Positions 26,922 through 37,011 of a stretch of DNA of 64,000 nt are shown piece by piece. The DNA is from Candidatus Bathyarchaeia archaeon (GTDB lineage Archaea; Thermoproteota; Bathyarchaeia; Bathyarchaeales; Bathycorpusculaceae). The translations under genes and the position numbers were made by a program. How positions within the stretch are numbered: the stretch's first letter is position 1; every line of letters starts with the position of its first letter. The stretch lies in NCBI GenBank assembly GCA_038873195.1, contig JAVZEV010000002.1, positions 1 to 64,000 on the forward strand, written 5' to 3'. The notes under the pieces were generated by a model. It saw only the letters and a program-made list of their open reading frames with translations, had not been told where the DNA came from and did not search any database.

Positions 26922-27263
26922 CTAGGAAGAAACGTGCCTTATGAAAGTTTCAGGCGTGTACTGCAATATTCCACGAGCTTGATACGCAAATCCTTTAGCA
27001 ACCAAAACTTTCAAAATTTTTTCTGGACACAAACGTTGCTGTATCAAAAGTTCTAAGGCATGTGTATAATTACGGTTAAGCTCTCTAACGGCTAACACTT
27101 GCTGTTTGCTCGATAACGCATAGTCTTTACATTCAACAAGATAAGCCAAACTCATATCAGGCTTAACCGCCAAAACATCACAATGATTTCTACGCGTAAA
27201 AACAATGTAACCCTTCTTCCGAAACGCTTCAGCAACCGTGTCTTCAAGAACAGTGCCACTCAT
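26922..27263 (-). CDS. Small PD-(D/E)XK nuclease-like protein
   Basis: This 113-residue protein has a restriction-endonuclease fold pattern: an N-terminal helix (VLEDTVAEAFRKKGY), then NHCDVLAVKP with the catalytic Asp, then LAYLVECKDYAL with ExK. It resembles archaeal Mrr/resolvase-like single-domain proteins. It may be a DNA-repair nuclease or an orphan restriction-type protein; nothing nearby decides. It converges with the acetyltransferase gene. Confidence 0.65.
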   Translation of the reverse strand: MSGTVLEDTVAEAFRKKGYIVFTRRNHCDVLAVKPDMSLAYLVECKDYALSSKQQVLAVRELNRNYTHALELLIQQRLCPEKILKVLVAKGFAYQARGILQYTPETFIRHVSS

Positions 27264-27395
27264 TGCAATCCACGCCTATAAACCATGAATCATAGATTGC
27301 CCTATTCAAGCATTCTTCTACTTTTTTACTAGATGGATTATCATTCAATACAAACACACCTTAAGAGACACAACCTTCAGAAATCACCAGTAAGG

Positions 27396-27404
27396 TTTAA
27401 ATAA
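27396..27404 (+). promoter_or_regulatory. TATA box of the ribosomal operon
   Basis: TTTAAATAA lies 52 bp before the rps13 start, so transcription is expected to begin near 27425. It is the only clear promoter before the long plus-strand run that begins here. Confidence 0.5.
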
Positions 27405-27455
27405 ATTATGACTTATTTCCGTAGTTAGCTTCAAACAATAAACGGACGGCAATAA

Positions 27456-27932
27456 ATGTCACAAGAATTTCGCCACATACTCAGAATCATAGACAAAGAC
27501 GTAGACGGCACTCTCAAAGTGCCATACGCTGTATCAAAAGTTAAAGGAATAAGCCTGAGCCTCGCAAACGCAATCTTGAAAAAAGCAGGCGTAAACCCGG
27601 AAAAAAGAGCTGGCTTCCTAACAGAAGCAGAAGTTGAAAAAATAGAAGAAATAATAAAAGAACCAACAAAATTCGGACTTCCAAACTGGCTCCTAAACAG
27701 AAGAAAAGACCAAGAAACAGGAAAAGACATGCACTTAATCAGCGCAGACCTCGTCCTAAAAACCAAAATGGATATAGAACAAATGAAAGAGATAAAATCA
27801 TGGCGCGGATACCGCCATGCTTATGGACTGAAAGTACGCGGGCAAAGAACAAAAACCACAGGAAGATCAGGAAAAGCCTTAGGAGTCAAGAAGAAAGCAC
27901 TCGTGAGACCGCCATCTGAAGAAGGAAAGTAG
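27456..27932 (+). CDS. rps13: Ribosomal protein uS13
   Basis: Small-subunit head protein uS13 (158 residues, archaeal length). It is recognised by the N-terminal FRHILRI, the helix-hairpin-helix region [14 protein letters not shown], and the C-terminal [21 protein letters not shown] that contacts the P-site tRNA. It is the first gene of the conserved archaeal order uS13-uS4-uS11-Rpo3 and is followed by uS4 after 2 bp. Confidence 0.97.
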   Translation: MSQEFRHILRIIDKDVDGTLKVPYAVSKVKGISLSLANAILKKAGVNPEKRAGFLTEAEVEKIEEIIKEPTKFGLPNWLLNRRKDQETGKDMHLISADLVLKTKMDIEQMKEIKSWRGYRHAYGLKVRGQRTKTTGRSGKALGVKKKALVRPPSEEGK

Positions 27933-27934
27933 CC

Positions 27935-28498
27935 ATGGGAGACCCGAAGAAACAAAAAAAGAAATATGAAACTCCACGTTTTCCATGGAGAACTGACATT
28001 CTCCAAGAGGAACTCAAACTTTTAGGTCAGTATGGTTTACGAAATAAGCATGAACTGTGGCGACATAAAACATCATTATCAAAGTTTAGAAGCATAGCTC
28101 GTTCGCTAATAGGTAAGTCGCCTGAAGAACGCAAAAAAATGGAAGAAGAACTTCTCACGCGTCTGAAGAAGCTAGGCGTTCTCCATGAAACTGCAGTGCT
28201 AGATGACGTTTTAGACTTAACAATCGAAGATATCCTTGAACGAAGATTACAAACAATCATTTTCCGTAAAGGCTTAGCCAAAACAATCCATCAAGCTCGG
28301 CAATTAATAACTCATGGACACATAACCGTAGGAAAACGAAGAGTCACCGTACCAAGTTATCTGGTGACAAAAGAAGAAGAAAACCAAATTGTATACACGC
28401 CCAAAAGTCCACTTGCAAATCCAAGTCATCCCATGCGGCAAACAATAGCCGTCGTAACGACATCACAAACAAAAACAGAAACTGAGGAAGAAACATGA
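27935..28498 (+). CDS. rps4: Ribosomal protein uS4
   Basis: Small-subunit assembly protein uS4 (187 residues). It begins [18 protein letters not shown], typical of archaeal uS4, and carries the S4 RNA-binding domain around residues 105-165 ([20 protein letters not shown]). The stop overlaps the uS11 start by 4 bp (ATGA), giving translational coupling. Confidence 0.97.
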   Translation: MGDPKKQKKKYETPRFPWRTDILQEELKLLGQYGLRNKHELWRHKTSLSKFRSIARSLIGKSPEERKKMEEELLTRLKKLGVLHETAVLDDVLDLTIEDILERRLQTIIFRKGLAKTIHQARQLITHGHITVGKRRVTVPSYLVTKEEENQIVYTPKSPLANPSHPMRQTIAVVTTSQTKTETEEET

Positions 28499-28899
28499 GC
28501 AGCACAAGCAAAAAAACCGAAAGATGGGCAGTAGTTCACATTTACAGCTCCTACAACAACACAATGGTGCACGTAACAGACATTTCAGGCGCAGAAACAA
28601 TATCCAGAACATCCGGCGGAATGTTCGTAAAAGCAGATAGAATGGGCTCATCACCCTACGCAGCCATGAGAGCAGCCACCGCAGCAGCAGAAATAGCCAA
28701 AGACAAAGGAATAACAGCAATACACATCAAAGTAAGAGCCCCAGGCGGGTCAGGTCCAAGAACTCCCGGTCCGGGCGCGCAGGCAGCCATTAGAGCTTTA
28801 GCGAGAGCAGGTTTTCGCATAGGACGTATAGAGGAAGTCACGCCTATACCACATGATGGCACACGCAGACCCGGCGGCAGAAGAGGAAGAAGAGTCTAG
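28495..28899 (+). CDS. rps11: Ribosomal protein uS11
   Basis: Small-subunit platform protein uS11 (134 residues), which contacts the 3' end of 16S rRNA. Recognised by [17 protein letters not shown], by [14 protein letters not shown], and by the basic C-terminus [18 protein letters not shown]. It is followed by a 104-bp gap before rpo3. Confidence 0.97.
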   Translation: MSSTSKKTERWAVVHIYSSYNNTMVHVTDISGAETISRTSGGMFVKADRMGSSPYAAMRAATAAAEIAKDKGITAIHIKVRAPGGSGPRTPGPGAQAAIRALARAGFRIGRIEEVTPIPHDGTRRPGGRRGRRV

Positions 28900-29003
28900 C
28901 AAATTCACGTTTTCCATGTATTAATAGAAAAATTGAAATAATGCACCAGTATTCTATTGAACGGCACAGCAGTTATCATATTCATCACGGAGTGTTCAAA
29001 TAA

Positions 29004-29828
29004 GTGGAAATAGAAGTGCTTGAAAAAGACGATAAAAGCATGCGTCTGCTTATTCGCGGAGCGGACGTGCCGTTCATGAATGCTTTACGAAGAATAGTAA
29101 TTGCAGAAGTTCCGTCCATGGCTGTTGACGAAGTTGTAATCCTTGAAAATTCTTCCATATTACAAGACGAAACAATAGCCCACAGGATTGGACTCATACC
29201 GCTTAAGACCGACCTGGATAGTTACAACCTACCAGAAGAATGTCCCTGCAAAAGCGAGTTCGGATGCAACCTCTGCAGAGTCACTTTCACATTAGATGCA
29301 GAAGCAAAAGAAGGAACAAGAACAGTTTATTCTGGCGAGTTAGTCTCAGAAAACCCCAATGTAACCCCAGTAAGTGGAAATATTCCAATAATAAAACTTG
29401 CAAAAGGACAGAAGCTAAGGCTTGAGGCTTACGCAAGACTTGGAAAAGGAAAAAACCACGCAAAATGGCAACCGGTTTCCATGTGCGCATACAAGTATTA
29501 TCCCAAAATAGAAATTTCCAGTAAAAATTGTGACGCGTGTGGGAAATGCGTGGAAATCTGTCCGAGAAAAGTCTTTGTTAAAACTGACGATAAAATAAAA
29601 GTTCGCGATTTAATGGCTTGTACCCTTTGCCAAGACTGTGTCGAAGCTTGTCCACAAAACCCTAAAGCGATAAAAGTTGGTTGGGAAGAAAACAACTTCA
29701 TATTCAGCCTCGAATCTACTGGTGCACTTCCGCCAGAGAGGATTGTGGCAGAAGCAGTGAAAACATTGGATAAACAGCTAAATGAGCTTGAGAACCATAT
29801 TAAGGTGAAAAATGATGAAGAGAACTGA
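29004..29828 (+). CDS. rpoD: RNA polymerase subunit Rpo3 (RpoD) with two ferredoxin clusters
   Basis: This 274-residue alpha-like subunit forms the assembly platform with Rpo11, Rpo10 and Rpo12. The N-terminal dimerisation domain has NALRRIVIAEVPSMAVDEV. A ferredoxin-like domain is inserted, with C176, C179, C182, C186 (CDACGKCVEIC) and C206, C209, C212, C216 (CTLCQDCVEAC), so both 4Fe-4S sites have all four cysteines. Many archaea keep only one site or none. The start is GTG 29004 and the C-terminus overlaps the eL18 gene. Confidence 0.95.
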   Translation: MEIEVLEKDDKSMRLLIRGADVPFMNALRRIVIAEVPSMAVDEVVILENSSILQDETIAHRIGLIPLKTDLDSYNLPEECPCKSEFGCNLCRVTFTLDAEAKEGTRTVYSGELVSENPNVTPVSGNIPIIKLAKGQKLRLEAYARLGKGKNHAKWQPVSMCAYKYYPKIEISSKNCDACGKCVEICPRKVFVKTDDKIKVRDLMACTLCQDCVEACPQNPKAIKVGWEENNFIFSLESTGALPPERIVAEAVKTLDKQLNELENHIKVKNDEEN

Positions 29829-30177
29829 AATGACAAATCCTGAACTTATAGCGCTTATTCGTTTTCTGAGAAAACAAAGCAGGGAAAAGAACGCGCGTAT
29901 CTGGAGAGACATCGCCGAACGCCTACAGAAGCCCAAGAGAAAACGCATAAGCGTAAACCTCAGCCGCTTAAACAGATACACACAAAAGAACGAAATAGTC
30001 GCAGTTCCAGGCAAAGTATTGGGCGCAGGAGAAATAGACCATCCTTTAACTGTAGCGGCATTTTCTTTCTCTGCAAAAGCCAAAGAAAAAATCACAGCCG
30101 TAAAAGGCAAATGTTTATCGTTTCCCGAAATCATCGAGAAAAATCCTAAAGGCACAAATGTCAAGATAATTGGGTGA
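29812..30177 (+). CDS. rpl18e: Ribosomal protein eL18
   Basis: Large-subunit protein eL18 (121 residues), in its usual archaeal place after rpo3. Recognised by NPELIALIRFLRKQSRE and VPGKVLGAGEIDHPLTVAAFSFS. Two adjacent ATG codons (29812, 29815) can serve as start; both lie inside the end of rpo3. Confidence 0.95.
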   Translation: MMKRTEMTNPELIALIRFLRKQSREKNARIWRDIAERLQKPKRKRISVNLSRLNRYTQKNEIVAVPGKVLGAGEIDHPLTVAAFSFSAKAKEKITAVKGKCLSFPEIIEKNPKGTNVKIIG

Positions 30178-30181
30178 TAAA

Positions 30182-30622
30182 ATGCAAACAACAAAACCAC
30201 TCACCATAATTAACGCTGAAGAACTTATTCTAGGCAGAATGGCAAGCGTCATTGCAAAGCGCTTATTGAACGGCGAGGAAATAGTAATCGTTAACGCTGA
30301 AAAGGCGGTACTCTCTGGGAAAAAGAAAAGCAAAGTAGCAGAAGCCAAAGAATTCTTGAAAGTAGGAAGCCCGAAAATGGGTCCGTTTCACCCTCGAAGA
30401 CCCGACAGAATAGTGAGAAGAACAGTGCGAGGAATGCTTCCTTACAAACAGCCAAAAGGCAAACAAGCATATAAGCGACTCAGAGTTTTCATAGGGCTAC
30501 CAGAAGAATTCAAAAACCAGAAAATGGAAACAATAGAAACCGCCCAAGCCAACAAACTAGCTTGCCCATACTTCACAATAGGCGAATTCGCGAAAGAGTT
30601 AGGATGGAACCCTGGTGAATAA
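30182..30622 (+). CDS. rpl13: Ribosomal protein uL13
   Basis: Large-subunit assembly protein uL13 (about 146 residues). Recognised by [20 protein letters not shown], by [12 protein letters not shown], and by [20 protein letters not shown] start it at ATG 30182, which has GGTGAT just upstream; the in-frame TTG at 30170 would include this ribosome-binding site. The site overlaps the eL18 stop, so the two genes are coupled. Confidence 0.96.
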   Translation: MQTTKPLTIINAEELILGRMASVIAKRLLNGEEIVIVNAEKAVLSGKKKSKVAEAKEFLKVGSPKMGPFHPRRPDRIVRRTVRGMLPYKQPKGKQAYKRLRVFIGLPEEFKNQKMETIETAQANKLACPYFTIGEFAKELGWNPGE

Positions 30623-30624
30623 TA

Positions 30625-31035
30625 ATGCCAGCAAAAAAAGTTTTGGTTGTTAGCGGTAAAAGAAAAACAGCAGTAGCAAGAGCCGTCGTTAAACCAGGCA
30701 TAGGAAGAATACGCATAAACAAAACCCCCATAGAAATATTTGAACCAAAAATTGCAAAAGAAAAAATTATGGAACCACTTTTACAAGCAGGAGACAACGT
30801 CTGGAAACAATTAGACATCGACATAAAAGTTTCAGGAGGAGGCTACATGGGACAAGCAGAAGCCGCAAGAATGGCCATCTCCAACGCACTGCTAAAATGG
30901 ACAAAAAGCACACATTTACGCTCACTATTTACCGAATATGATAGAACCATGATTGTTGGAGACGCAAGAAGAAAAGAACCTAAAAAATTCGGAGGACCAG
31001 GAGCGCGGGCAAGAGATCAAAAGAGCTACAGGTAA
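30625..31035 (+). CDS. rps9: Ribosomal protein uS9
   Basis: Small-subunit protein uS9 (136 residues); its C-terminal tail reaches the P-site tRNA. Recognised by [24 protein letters not shown], by [21 protein letters not shown], and by the terminal [21 protein letters not shown]. It follows uL13 by 2 bp. Confidence 0.97.
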   Translation: MPAKKVLVVSGKRKTAVARAVVKPGIGRIRINKTPIEIFEPKIAKEKIMEPLLQAGDNVWKQLDIDIKVSGGGYMGQAEAARMAISNALLKWTKSTHLRSLFTEYDRTMIVGDARRKEPKKFGGPGARARDQKSYR

Positions 31036-31049
31036 AGGAGCCAAAATGA

Positions 31050-31280
31050 ATGATTATACCAGTTAGATGTTTCACCTGCGGAAAATTAATCGGCGACAAA
31101 TGGGAAGAGTTTGCACGAAGAGTAAAAGCAGGAGAAAGCGCAGGCGAAGTTTTAGACAGTTTGGGAGTAAAAAGGTACTGCTGCAGACGCATGCTACTTT
31201 CACACGTAGAAATCATCGACGAAGTCCTACGATTCTACGAAGAAGCAGAAAAACGCAAAGAAGCAAGAAACTACTACTAA
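31050..31280 (+). CDS. rpoN: RNA polymerase subunit Rpo10 (RpoN)
   Basis: Rpo10 (76 residues) is the zinc-binding subunit that joins the Rpo3/Rpo11 platform. It shows the family's opening [17 protein letters not shown] and the paired cysteines in [13 protein letters not shown] good GGAG ribosome-binding site lies 9 bp upstream. In many archaea rpoK follows; here enolase follows directly after 22 bp, so Rpo6 (RpoK) must be encoded elsewhere. Confidence 0.96.
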   Translation: MIIPVRCFTCGKLIGDKWEEFARRVKAGESAGEVLDSLGVKRYCCRRMLLSHVEIIDEVLRFYEEAEKRKEARNYY

Positions 31281-31302
31281 ACAAAAGAAAAAAGGGAAAA
31301 AC

Positions 31303-32556
31303 ATGTCAGCAATTATTGAAGACATACTCGCAAGAAAAGTCTTCAACAGCCGCGGAGAAGAAACAATAGAAGTTGACGTAATAACAGCCTCCGGCTTCGG
31401 AAGAGCCGCAGCACCAGCAGGAGAAAGCCGCGGAAAAGCCGAAGTAGTTTATTACCCACAAGGCGGAGTAGACCAAGCAATAAAAAAAGTTGAAGAACTC
31501 ATAGCGCCTGAACTCGTCGGGTTAAATGCGGCTTTTCAAGAAGAAATCGACAAAACACTACATGAAATTGACAGCTCCAGAGATTTCAGAGCAATAGGCG
31601 GAAACACCGCCTTTGCAATTTCCCTTGCCAATGCTGAAGCAGCAGCAAACTCGAATGGAGCACTTCTTTTCCAATATTTAGGAGGACACATCGCTAACGA
31701 GCTACCTTACCCGCTTGGAAACACAATAAGCGGTGGAAAACACACAAAAGGGAAAAGCCCCGACATACAAGAGTTTCTAGCTCTCCCATTCGGAGCTGAA
31801 ACCTTTTTTGAGGCTGCCTTGGCTAATGCTCAAATTCACAGAAGAATAGGCGCCATTTTGAAGAAGAAAGATAAACTTTTCAGCGGCGGAAGAAGCGACG
31901 AAGGCGCCTGGGTTGCAAACATTAAAAATTTAGACGCGCTTGAAGTTTTGGCTAGAGTCTGCGAAGAAGTTGGAGAGGAAGTAGGTTTTGAATGCGGCTT
32001 TGGCGTTGATGTTGCAGCTTCTTCATTATGGAACAGCAAAGAAAAAGTTTACGTTTACGAAAGAGAAAAGAAAAAAAGAAACACGGGCGAGCAACTGGAA
32101 TATATTTTGGAATTAATTAGAAAGTATCATTTGGTTTATGTTGAAGACCCCTTTCATGAAGAGGACTATGAGGGTTTTGCAGAGCTTATAAAGAAAGTGA
32201 AAAACTGCTTGATTTGCGGCGACGACCTTTTTGTCACAAACACCGAGAGACTAACGCGTGGAATAAAAATGCGTGCTGCAAACGCGGTTATAATTAAGGT
32301 GAATCAGGTTGGCACGCTTACTGACGCTTGGGAAACCGTTGAAGCTGCAAAAAGAAACGGATACACACCAGTAATGTCGCATCGTTCAGGCGACACTTGC
32401 GATTGGCATATTGCCCATCTGGCGGTGGCTTTTAAGTGTCCAGTGATAAAGACTGGAATTGTGGAAGGGGCGAGAATTGCAAAAATCAATGAGTTAATAA
32501 GGATAGAAGAGTTTTTAGGAGACAGAGCCAAGATGGCTAGTCTCCAGATACTTTGA
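31303..32556 (+). CDS. eno: Enolase (phosphopyruvate hydratase)
   Basis: Enolase (417 residues) interconverts 2-phosphoglycerate and phosphoenolpyruvate in glycolysis and gluconeogenesis. It shows an N-terminal [21 protein letters not shown], the metal-ligand glutamate in VEDPFHEED, the aspartate in CGDDLFVTN, the catalytic lysine in [13 protein letters not shown], and SHRSGDT. It is a divergent archaeal form. Location between rpo10 and uS2 is conserved in several archaea. Confidence 0.95.
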   Translation: MSAIIEDILARKVFNSRGEETIEVDVITASGFGRAAAPAGESRGKAEVVYYPQGGVDQAIKKVEELIAPELVGLNAAFQEEIDKTLHEIDSSRDFRAIGGNTAFAISLANAEAAANSNGALLFQYLGGHIANELPYPLGNTISGGKHTKGKSPDIQEFLALPFGAETFFEAALANAQIHRRIGAILKKKDKLFSGGRSDEGAWVANIKNLDALEVLARVCEEVGEEVGFECGFGVDVAASSLWNSKEKVYVYEREKKKRNTGEQLEYILELIRKYHLVYVEDPFHEEDYEGFAELIKKVKNCLICGDDLFVTNTERLTRGIKMRAANAVIIKVNQVGTLTDAWETVEAAKRNGYTPVMSHRSGDTCDWHIAHLAVAFKCPVIKTGIVEGARIAKINELIRIEEFLGDRAKMASLQIL

Positions 32557-32563
32557 GAGGGAC

Positions 32564-33262
32564 ATGAATTTGCCAGAAGATGAAGAAATTAAAGAAGCTG
32601 AAGAAAAAGAAAAATCAGAGGAAGAAACTGCAGCAGCGGTTCCAGAAGAGGAGCTTCTGTTACCACGAGACACGCTGCTTTCAGCGGGAATTCACATTGG
32701 AACGAGAATGAAAACCGGCGACATGGAACAGTTCATTTACCGTGTTAGACCAGACGGCTTATTCGTCTTGGACGTGAAAAAAACAGATGACCGCATAAGA
32801 GTTGCCGCCAAATTCCTTGCAAGATTTGAACCGTCAAAAATTGCGGCAGCCGCAGCTAGATTATATGCGCAGGAGCCTGTTAAGAAATTCTGCGAAGTAA
32901 TCAAAGCCACGCCCGTGATTGGTCGTTTCATTCCAGGATTGTTGTCAAATCCATTGTATCCGAACCGCATTGAACCTGAAGTGCTTGTCGTTTCCGACCC
33001 AAGAGCTGATTTTCAAGCCGTTAGAGAAGCATCTTCCGTTGGCATTCCTGTAGTGGCTTTATGCAGCACAGATAATGAATTTTCGGATGTGGACTTTGTT
33101 ATTCCAACAAACAATAAGGGTAGAAGAGCCTTAGCGGTTATTTACTGGCTTTTGGCAAGGCAAATATTACGTGAAAGAGGAGAATTGCCTCCAGACAAAG
33201 ATTTACCTGTAACGATTGATGATTTCGAAGCTAAGATTTTGAAGGAAGAGGAGGAAACTTAG
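32564..33262 (+). CDS. rps2: Ribosomal protein uS2
   Basis: Small-subunit protein uS2 (232 residues). An acidic N-terminal extension of about 30 residues (rich in Glu and Lys) precedes the core, recognised by [21 protein letters not shown], by [16 protein letters not shown] and by [15 protein letters not shown]. It starts 7 bp after enolase. Confidence 0.96.
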   Translation: MNLPEDEEIKEAEEKEKSEEETAAAVPEEELLLPRDTLLSAGIHIGTRMKTGDMEQFIYRVRPDGLFVLDVKKTDDRIRVAAKFLARFEPSKIAAAAARLYAQEPVKKFCEVIKATPVIGRFIPGLLSNPLYPNRIEPEVLVVSDPRADFQAVREASSVGIPVVALCSTDNEFSDVDFVIPTNNKGRRALAVIYWLLARQILRERGELPPDKDLPVTIDDFEAKILKEEEET

Positions 33263-33267
33263 CAGAG

Positions 33268-34119
33268 ATGGCGAAGATTCGGCGTCCAACGCAAGCTGGA
33301 GCCTTCTATGAAGGAAACGCCGAATCCTTGAGAAAACAGATAGAGCAGTGTTTTTTGCATAAGTTGGGACCGGGAAAACTGCCCAGAGTGGGTGAAGTTG
33401 GTCCGAGACGCATCATTGGTTTGGTTTGTCCTCATGCGGGTTACATGTTTTCTGGTCCGGTAGCAGCTCATGCCTATTATAAGCTGGCTTTGGATGGTAA
33501 ACCGGACATTGTTATTCTTTTTGGTCCGAATCATACTAGTTATGGCAGCGCCTTAGCCGTTATGAATGATGGTGTTTGGCGTACGCCTTTAGGTGATGTT
33601 GAAGTAGATGGTGAAACAGCCAACCGTATTGTGCGTGAATCGCGCATAGTTGATGTTGACGATTCCGCTCATCAGTTTGAACATTCAATTGAGGTTCAGC
33701 TTCCATTTCTCCAATATCTTTACGGTTCAAGCTTCAAAATTGTGCCCATTTGCTTTTTGATGCAAGATTTGCCCTCTGCGAGAGAAGTTGGACAAGCTGT
33801 GGCTAAGGTTTTAGCCGAGAAAAACGCGGTGGTAATTGCGTCTTCGGACATGACACATTATGAGCGGCAGGAAAAAGCGGCTAAAAATGATGGGTTGGCT
33901 CTAGAAGCCGTCGAAGCAATGGATGAAGCTAAATTTTATTCAATTATAGAAGCCTACAATATTAGCGCGTGTGGATACGGTCCAATATCAGCTTTAATTG
34001 CAGCAGCGAAAATTTTGGGGGCAAAAGAGGCAAAATTATTATGCTATAAGACTAGTGGAGATATAATTGGCGACTACTCAAGTGTCGTTGGGTATGCTGC
34101 CGTCTCCTTCACAAAATAG
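33268..34119 (+). CDS. MEMO1 family protein
   Basis: This 283-residue protein is of the MEMO family, an enzyme fold related to class III extradiol dioxygenases. It shows RPTQAGAFYEGN at the start, VCPHAGYMFSGPVAAH, LFGPNHTSYG, HSIEVQLPFLQYL and ASSDMTHYE. The His residues and Cys corresponding to the metal site are present. The activity is not established in archaea; the gene regularly sits between uS2 and mevalonate kinase, as here. Confidence 0.93.
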   Translation: MAKIRRPTQAGAFYEGNAESLRKQIEQCFLHKLGPGKLPRVGEVGPRRIIGLVCPHAGYMFSGPVAAHAYYKLALDGKPDIVILFGPNHTSYGSALAVMNDGVWRTPLGDVEVDGETANRIVRESRIVDVDDSAHQFEHSIEVQLPFLQYLYGSSFKIVPICFLMQDLPSAREVGQAVAKVLAEKNAVVIASSDMTHYERQEKAAKNDGLALEAVEAMDEAKFYSIIEAYNISACGYGPISALIAAAKILGAKEAKLLCYKTSGDIIGDYSSVVGYAAVSFTK

Positions 34120-34128
34120 TGGTGTAGA

Positions 34129-35112
34129 ATGGGGGTTGTTGCCTCTGCTCCCGCGAAGATAATACTCTTCGGAGAGCACTTTGTCGTCTACGGCGAACCA
34201 GCAATAGTACTAGCCATCGATAAAAGAGCCTACGCCGAAGCAGAACAACGCGACGACAAACGTCTTTGCCTGCACTCTGTAAACTTAAACCTAGCTGGTT
34301 ACTTCGAGAATGGAACCTTCAAGATTGAGCAAGGCGACGCAAAAGAGGCAAAATCAAAGTTTGAGCCGATTAGGTTTGCTGTGGCAAAAGTTTTAGAAAA
34401 ATATGGAGAAAATGTTGGGCTAAACATCAAAATCAACTCGACAGTTCCGGTTGCTGCAGGGTTAGGTTCTTCAGCAGCCGTAGTTGCAGCCGTCACAGCA
34501 GCGGTAGGCGCACTTTTGAATGTTAAAATGTCTAAGGAAGATGTTTTCCGAACTACTTTTGAATCTGAGAAAATTGTGCATGGCACACCATCCGGAATCG
34601 ACCCTGCAATTTCAACTTTCGGCGGAACACTTCTTTTTCAAATGGACACCGGTTTTAAACCATTAGAAGTTAAAGCGGATATCCCGCTTGTTATTGGAGA
34701 CACGGGAGTTGAAAGGTCTACGCGCGCTCAAGTGGAAAAAGTGCGGAGCATAAAAGAGAAGTATCCACAAATCGTAGAGCCAGTAATGTTGGCAGCGCGT
34801 GAAATTGTCTTGCGAGCCATAGACGCCTTAAAAGAAAATGACTTAGAAACTCTTGGAGAAATGATGAACATCAATCACGCGTTGCTTTACGGTGTCGGAG
34901 TTTCAGACGAATCATTAGAATGGCTCGTGAATGCGGCACGAAAAGCTGGAGCTTTAGGTGCAAAGTTGACCGGAGCAGGCGGCGGAGGATGCATGATAGC
35001 ACTAGCAAAAAATGAAAATCTTGAACGCGTTTTTGAGGCTATTCAGAGAGTTGGCGGAAGACCTTTCATGGCAAGAAAAACCGACGAAGGGGTGAAGATT
35101 GAGCGAACCTAA
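34129..35112 (+). CDS. mvk: Mevalonate kinase
   Basis: Mevalonate kinase (327 residues) is a GHMP kinase that makes mevalonate 5-phosphate for archaeal lipid synthesis. It has SAPAKIILFGEHFVVYGEPA, the phosphate loop PVAAGLGSSAAVVAAV, HGTPSGIDPAIS and the C-terminal KLTGAGGGGCM. It is the first of four consecutive isoprenoid genes and overlaps isopentenyl phosphate kinase by 14 bp. Confidence 0.95.
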   Translation: MGVVASAPAKIILFGEHFVVYGEPAIVLAIDKRAYAEAEQRDDKRLCLHSVNLNLAGYFENGTFKIEQGDAKEAKSKFEPIRFAVAKVLEKYGENVGLNIKINSTVPVAAGLGSSAAVVAAVTAAVGALLNVKMSKEDVFRTTFESEKIVHGTPSGIDPAISTFGGTLLFQMDTGFKPLEVKADIPLVIGDTGVERSTRAQVEKVRSIKEKYPQIVEPVMLAAREIVLRAIDALKENDLETLGEMMNINHALLYGVGVSDESLEWLVNAARKAGALGAKLTGAGGGGCMIALAKNENLERVFEAIQRVGGRPFMARKTDEGVKIERT

Positions 35113-35899
35113 ACCGACAATTTTGAAAATAGGCGGTTCAGTAATAACCGACAAAAATGGAGAACTAGCAGCACGAACACAAGACATAGCGCGTCTAGCA
35201 GAAGAAATACAGAACGCAAATGTCAAAAATCTGATAATTGTTCACGGCGGCGGAAGCTTTGGGCACCCAGTAGCGCAAAAATACTCCATAAACATGGGAT
35301 TCAAAGAAGAAAACCAGAAAGTTGGTTTTGCAGAAACGCATCACATGATGACGGTGCTTAATGGCTTGCTGATGGATGCATTAATCTGGCGTGGCATCCC
35401 GGCAGTAAGCGTTACACCATCCTCATGCATAATGACCAAAAAGGGCAGAATTCAATGTTTCGAAAAAGCACCACTAACGTCTTTATTGAAAATGGGTTTC
35501 TTGCCCGTCATGTATGGCGACGCAGTTCTCGACACAGAAATGGGCTTCGCAATATTATCAGGCGACCAGCTTATCTCGCATATCGCTGTAGATTTTAACG
35601 CAGAACGAATCATAGTCGGAGTTGACGTTGACGGTTTATACGACAACGACCCTAAAATCGACAAAAACGCCAAAATTTTCACACGTCTAACATTGAATGA
35701 ACTCAAAAAACTTCAAGACAAACTAGGCAAATCCACAGGTCGCGATGTCACAGGAGGCATGTTCGGCAAAATAGTTGAGCTCATATCCGCCGTCGAAAAA
35801 GGAATACCAATAACAATTGTAAATGCCACAAAACCAAATTATGTTTACAAAGCTCTAAAAAAAGAGAAGGTGCAAGGCACCTTAATAGAGAAGGAATAA
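35099..35899 (+). CDS. ipk: Isopentenyl phosphate kinase
   Basis: This 266-residue amino acid kinase-fold enzyme makes isopentenyl diphosphate from isopentenyl phosphate, the last step of the archaeal mevalonate pathway. It shows LKIGGSVITDK at the start, VHGGGSFGH with the conserved His, and DVTGGMFGKI. It begins with TTG 35099, preceded by GGGGTGA. The presence of IPK implies the modified archaeal pathway. Confidence 0.93.
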   Translation: MSEPKPTILKIGGSVITDKNGELAARTQDIARLAEEIQNANVKNLIIVHGGGSFGHPVAQKYSINMGFKEENQKVGFAETHHMMTVLNGLLMDALIWRGIPAVSVTPSSCIMTKKGRIQCFEKAPLTSLLKMGFLPVMYGDAVLDTEMGFAILSGDQLISHIAVDFNAERIIVGVDVDGLYDNDPKIDKNAKIFTRLTLNELKKLQDKLGKSTGRDVTGGMFGKIVELISAVEKGIPITIVNATKPNYVYKALKKEKVQGTLIEKE

Positions 35900-35901
35900 A
35901 T

Positions 35902-37005
35902 TTGACTAAGGAAACGAGAAAACGCAAAGCAGAACACATCAAAATTGCCTTAAATGAGAACGTTCAAGCCAAAAGAGCCACAACAGGCTTCGAAGACGTC
36001 TTCTTTATCCACAAGGCTCTACCAGAAATTGACAAACAAAAAATAAACTTGTCAACAACCGTTTTTGGTCACAAGTTTGCTGCGCCAATCATCGTAGGAG
36101 CCATAACAGGCGGAACCCCAGAAGCAACAAAAATCAACGCAAACTTAGCCCAAGCCGTCGAAGAGTTAGGCTTAGGAATGGGCGTCGGAAGCCAACGGGC
36201 CGCCATAGAAGATAAAAAACTTGAACAAACCTTCAAAATAACAAGAAAAAAAGCTCCAACAGCCTTTCTGATAGCAAACATAGGCGGAGTACAACTCGCT
36301 CACGGATATAGCCTAAAAGAAGCCAAAAAAGCCATTGAAATGATTGACGCAGACGCTCTAGCAATACACTTAAACCCATTACAAGAGGCTGTTCAGCCAG
36401 AAGGACAAACCAACTTCAGAGGCGTAATCGAAAAAATAGGCGAAATCGCAAAAGGACTAGACAAACCGGTCATTGTTAAAGAAACGGGCGCTGGCATAGC
36501 CGCAGAAGAAGCGAAAAGACTTGAAGCATTAGGCGTTAAGGGTATAGACGTGAGCGGCGCTGGAGGCACAAGCTTCGCGGCAGTTGAATATTACCGAGCG
36601 AAAGGACGAAAAAACAGTTTCCAACGTAGGCTAGGCGATGTTTTCTGGGACTGGGGCATCCCAACAGCCGTAAGCATCGTTGAAGTTTCCCAATCCGTCC
36701 ACATTCCAGTTATTGCTTCTGGAGGAATACGGGAAGGGTTAGATGTTGCGAAGGCATTGGCTTTGGGCGCAAGCCTTGCAAGCCTCTCACAGCCAATTCT
36801 TGAAACAGCAGTTAAGGGCTTAAAGGAAACAAAAGATGCACTTTCGCTTCTGATGGAAGAATTGAGAAATTGCATGTTTCTCGTAGGCGCAGACTCCATT
36901 CATTCTCTGCGAGAAAAACCATTAATTTTAGTGGGTAAAACGGCTGAATGGTTAAAACTGAGAGGATTCAACATAGAAAGTTACGCGCGGAGAGGAAGGA
37001 GCTAA
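35902..37005 (+). CDS. fni: Isopentenyl-diphosphate delta-isomerase, type 2
   Basis: Type 2 IDI (367 residues) is the FMN-dependent enzyme that interconverts IPP and DMAPP. Recognised by RKAEHIKIALNENVQ, the FMN-site PIIVGAITGGTPEATKIN, GVGSQRAAI, HLNPLQEAVQPEGQTNF and SGGIREGLDVAKALALGA. The start is TTG 35902 with GAAGGA upstream, 2 bp after IPK. Confidence 0.96.
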   Translation: MTKETRKRKAEHIKIALNENVQAKRATTGFEDVFFIHKALPEIDKQKINLSTTVFGHKFAAPIIVGAITGGTPEATKINANLAQAVEELGLGMGVGSQRAAIEDKKLEQTFKITRKKAPTAFLIANIGGVQLAHGYSLKEAKKAIEMIDADALAIHLNPLQEAVQPEGQTNFRGVIEKIGEIAKGLDKPVIVKETGAGIAAEEAKRLEALGVKGIDVSGAGGTSFAAVEYYRAKGRKNSFQRRLGDVFWDWGIPTAVSIVEVSQSVHIPVIASGGIREGLDVAKALALGASLASLSQPILETAVKGLKETKDALSLLMEELRNCMFLVGADSIHSLREKPLILVGKTAEWLKLRGFNIESYARRGRS

Positions 37006-37011
37006 AAGAAT

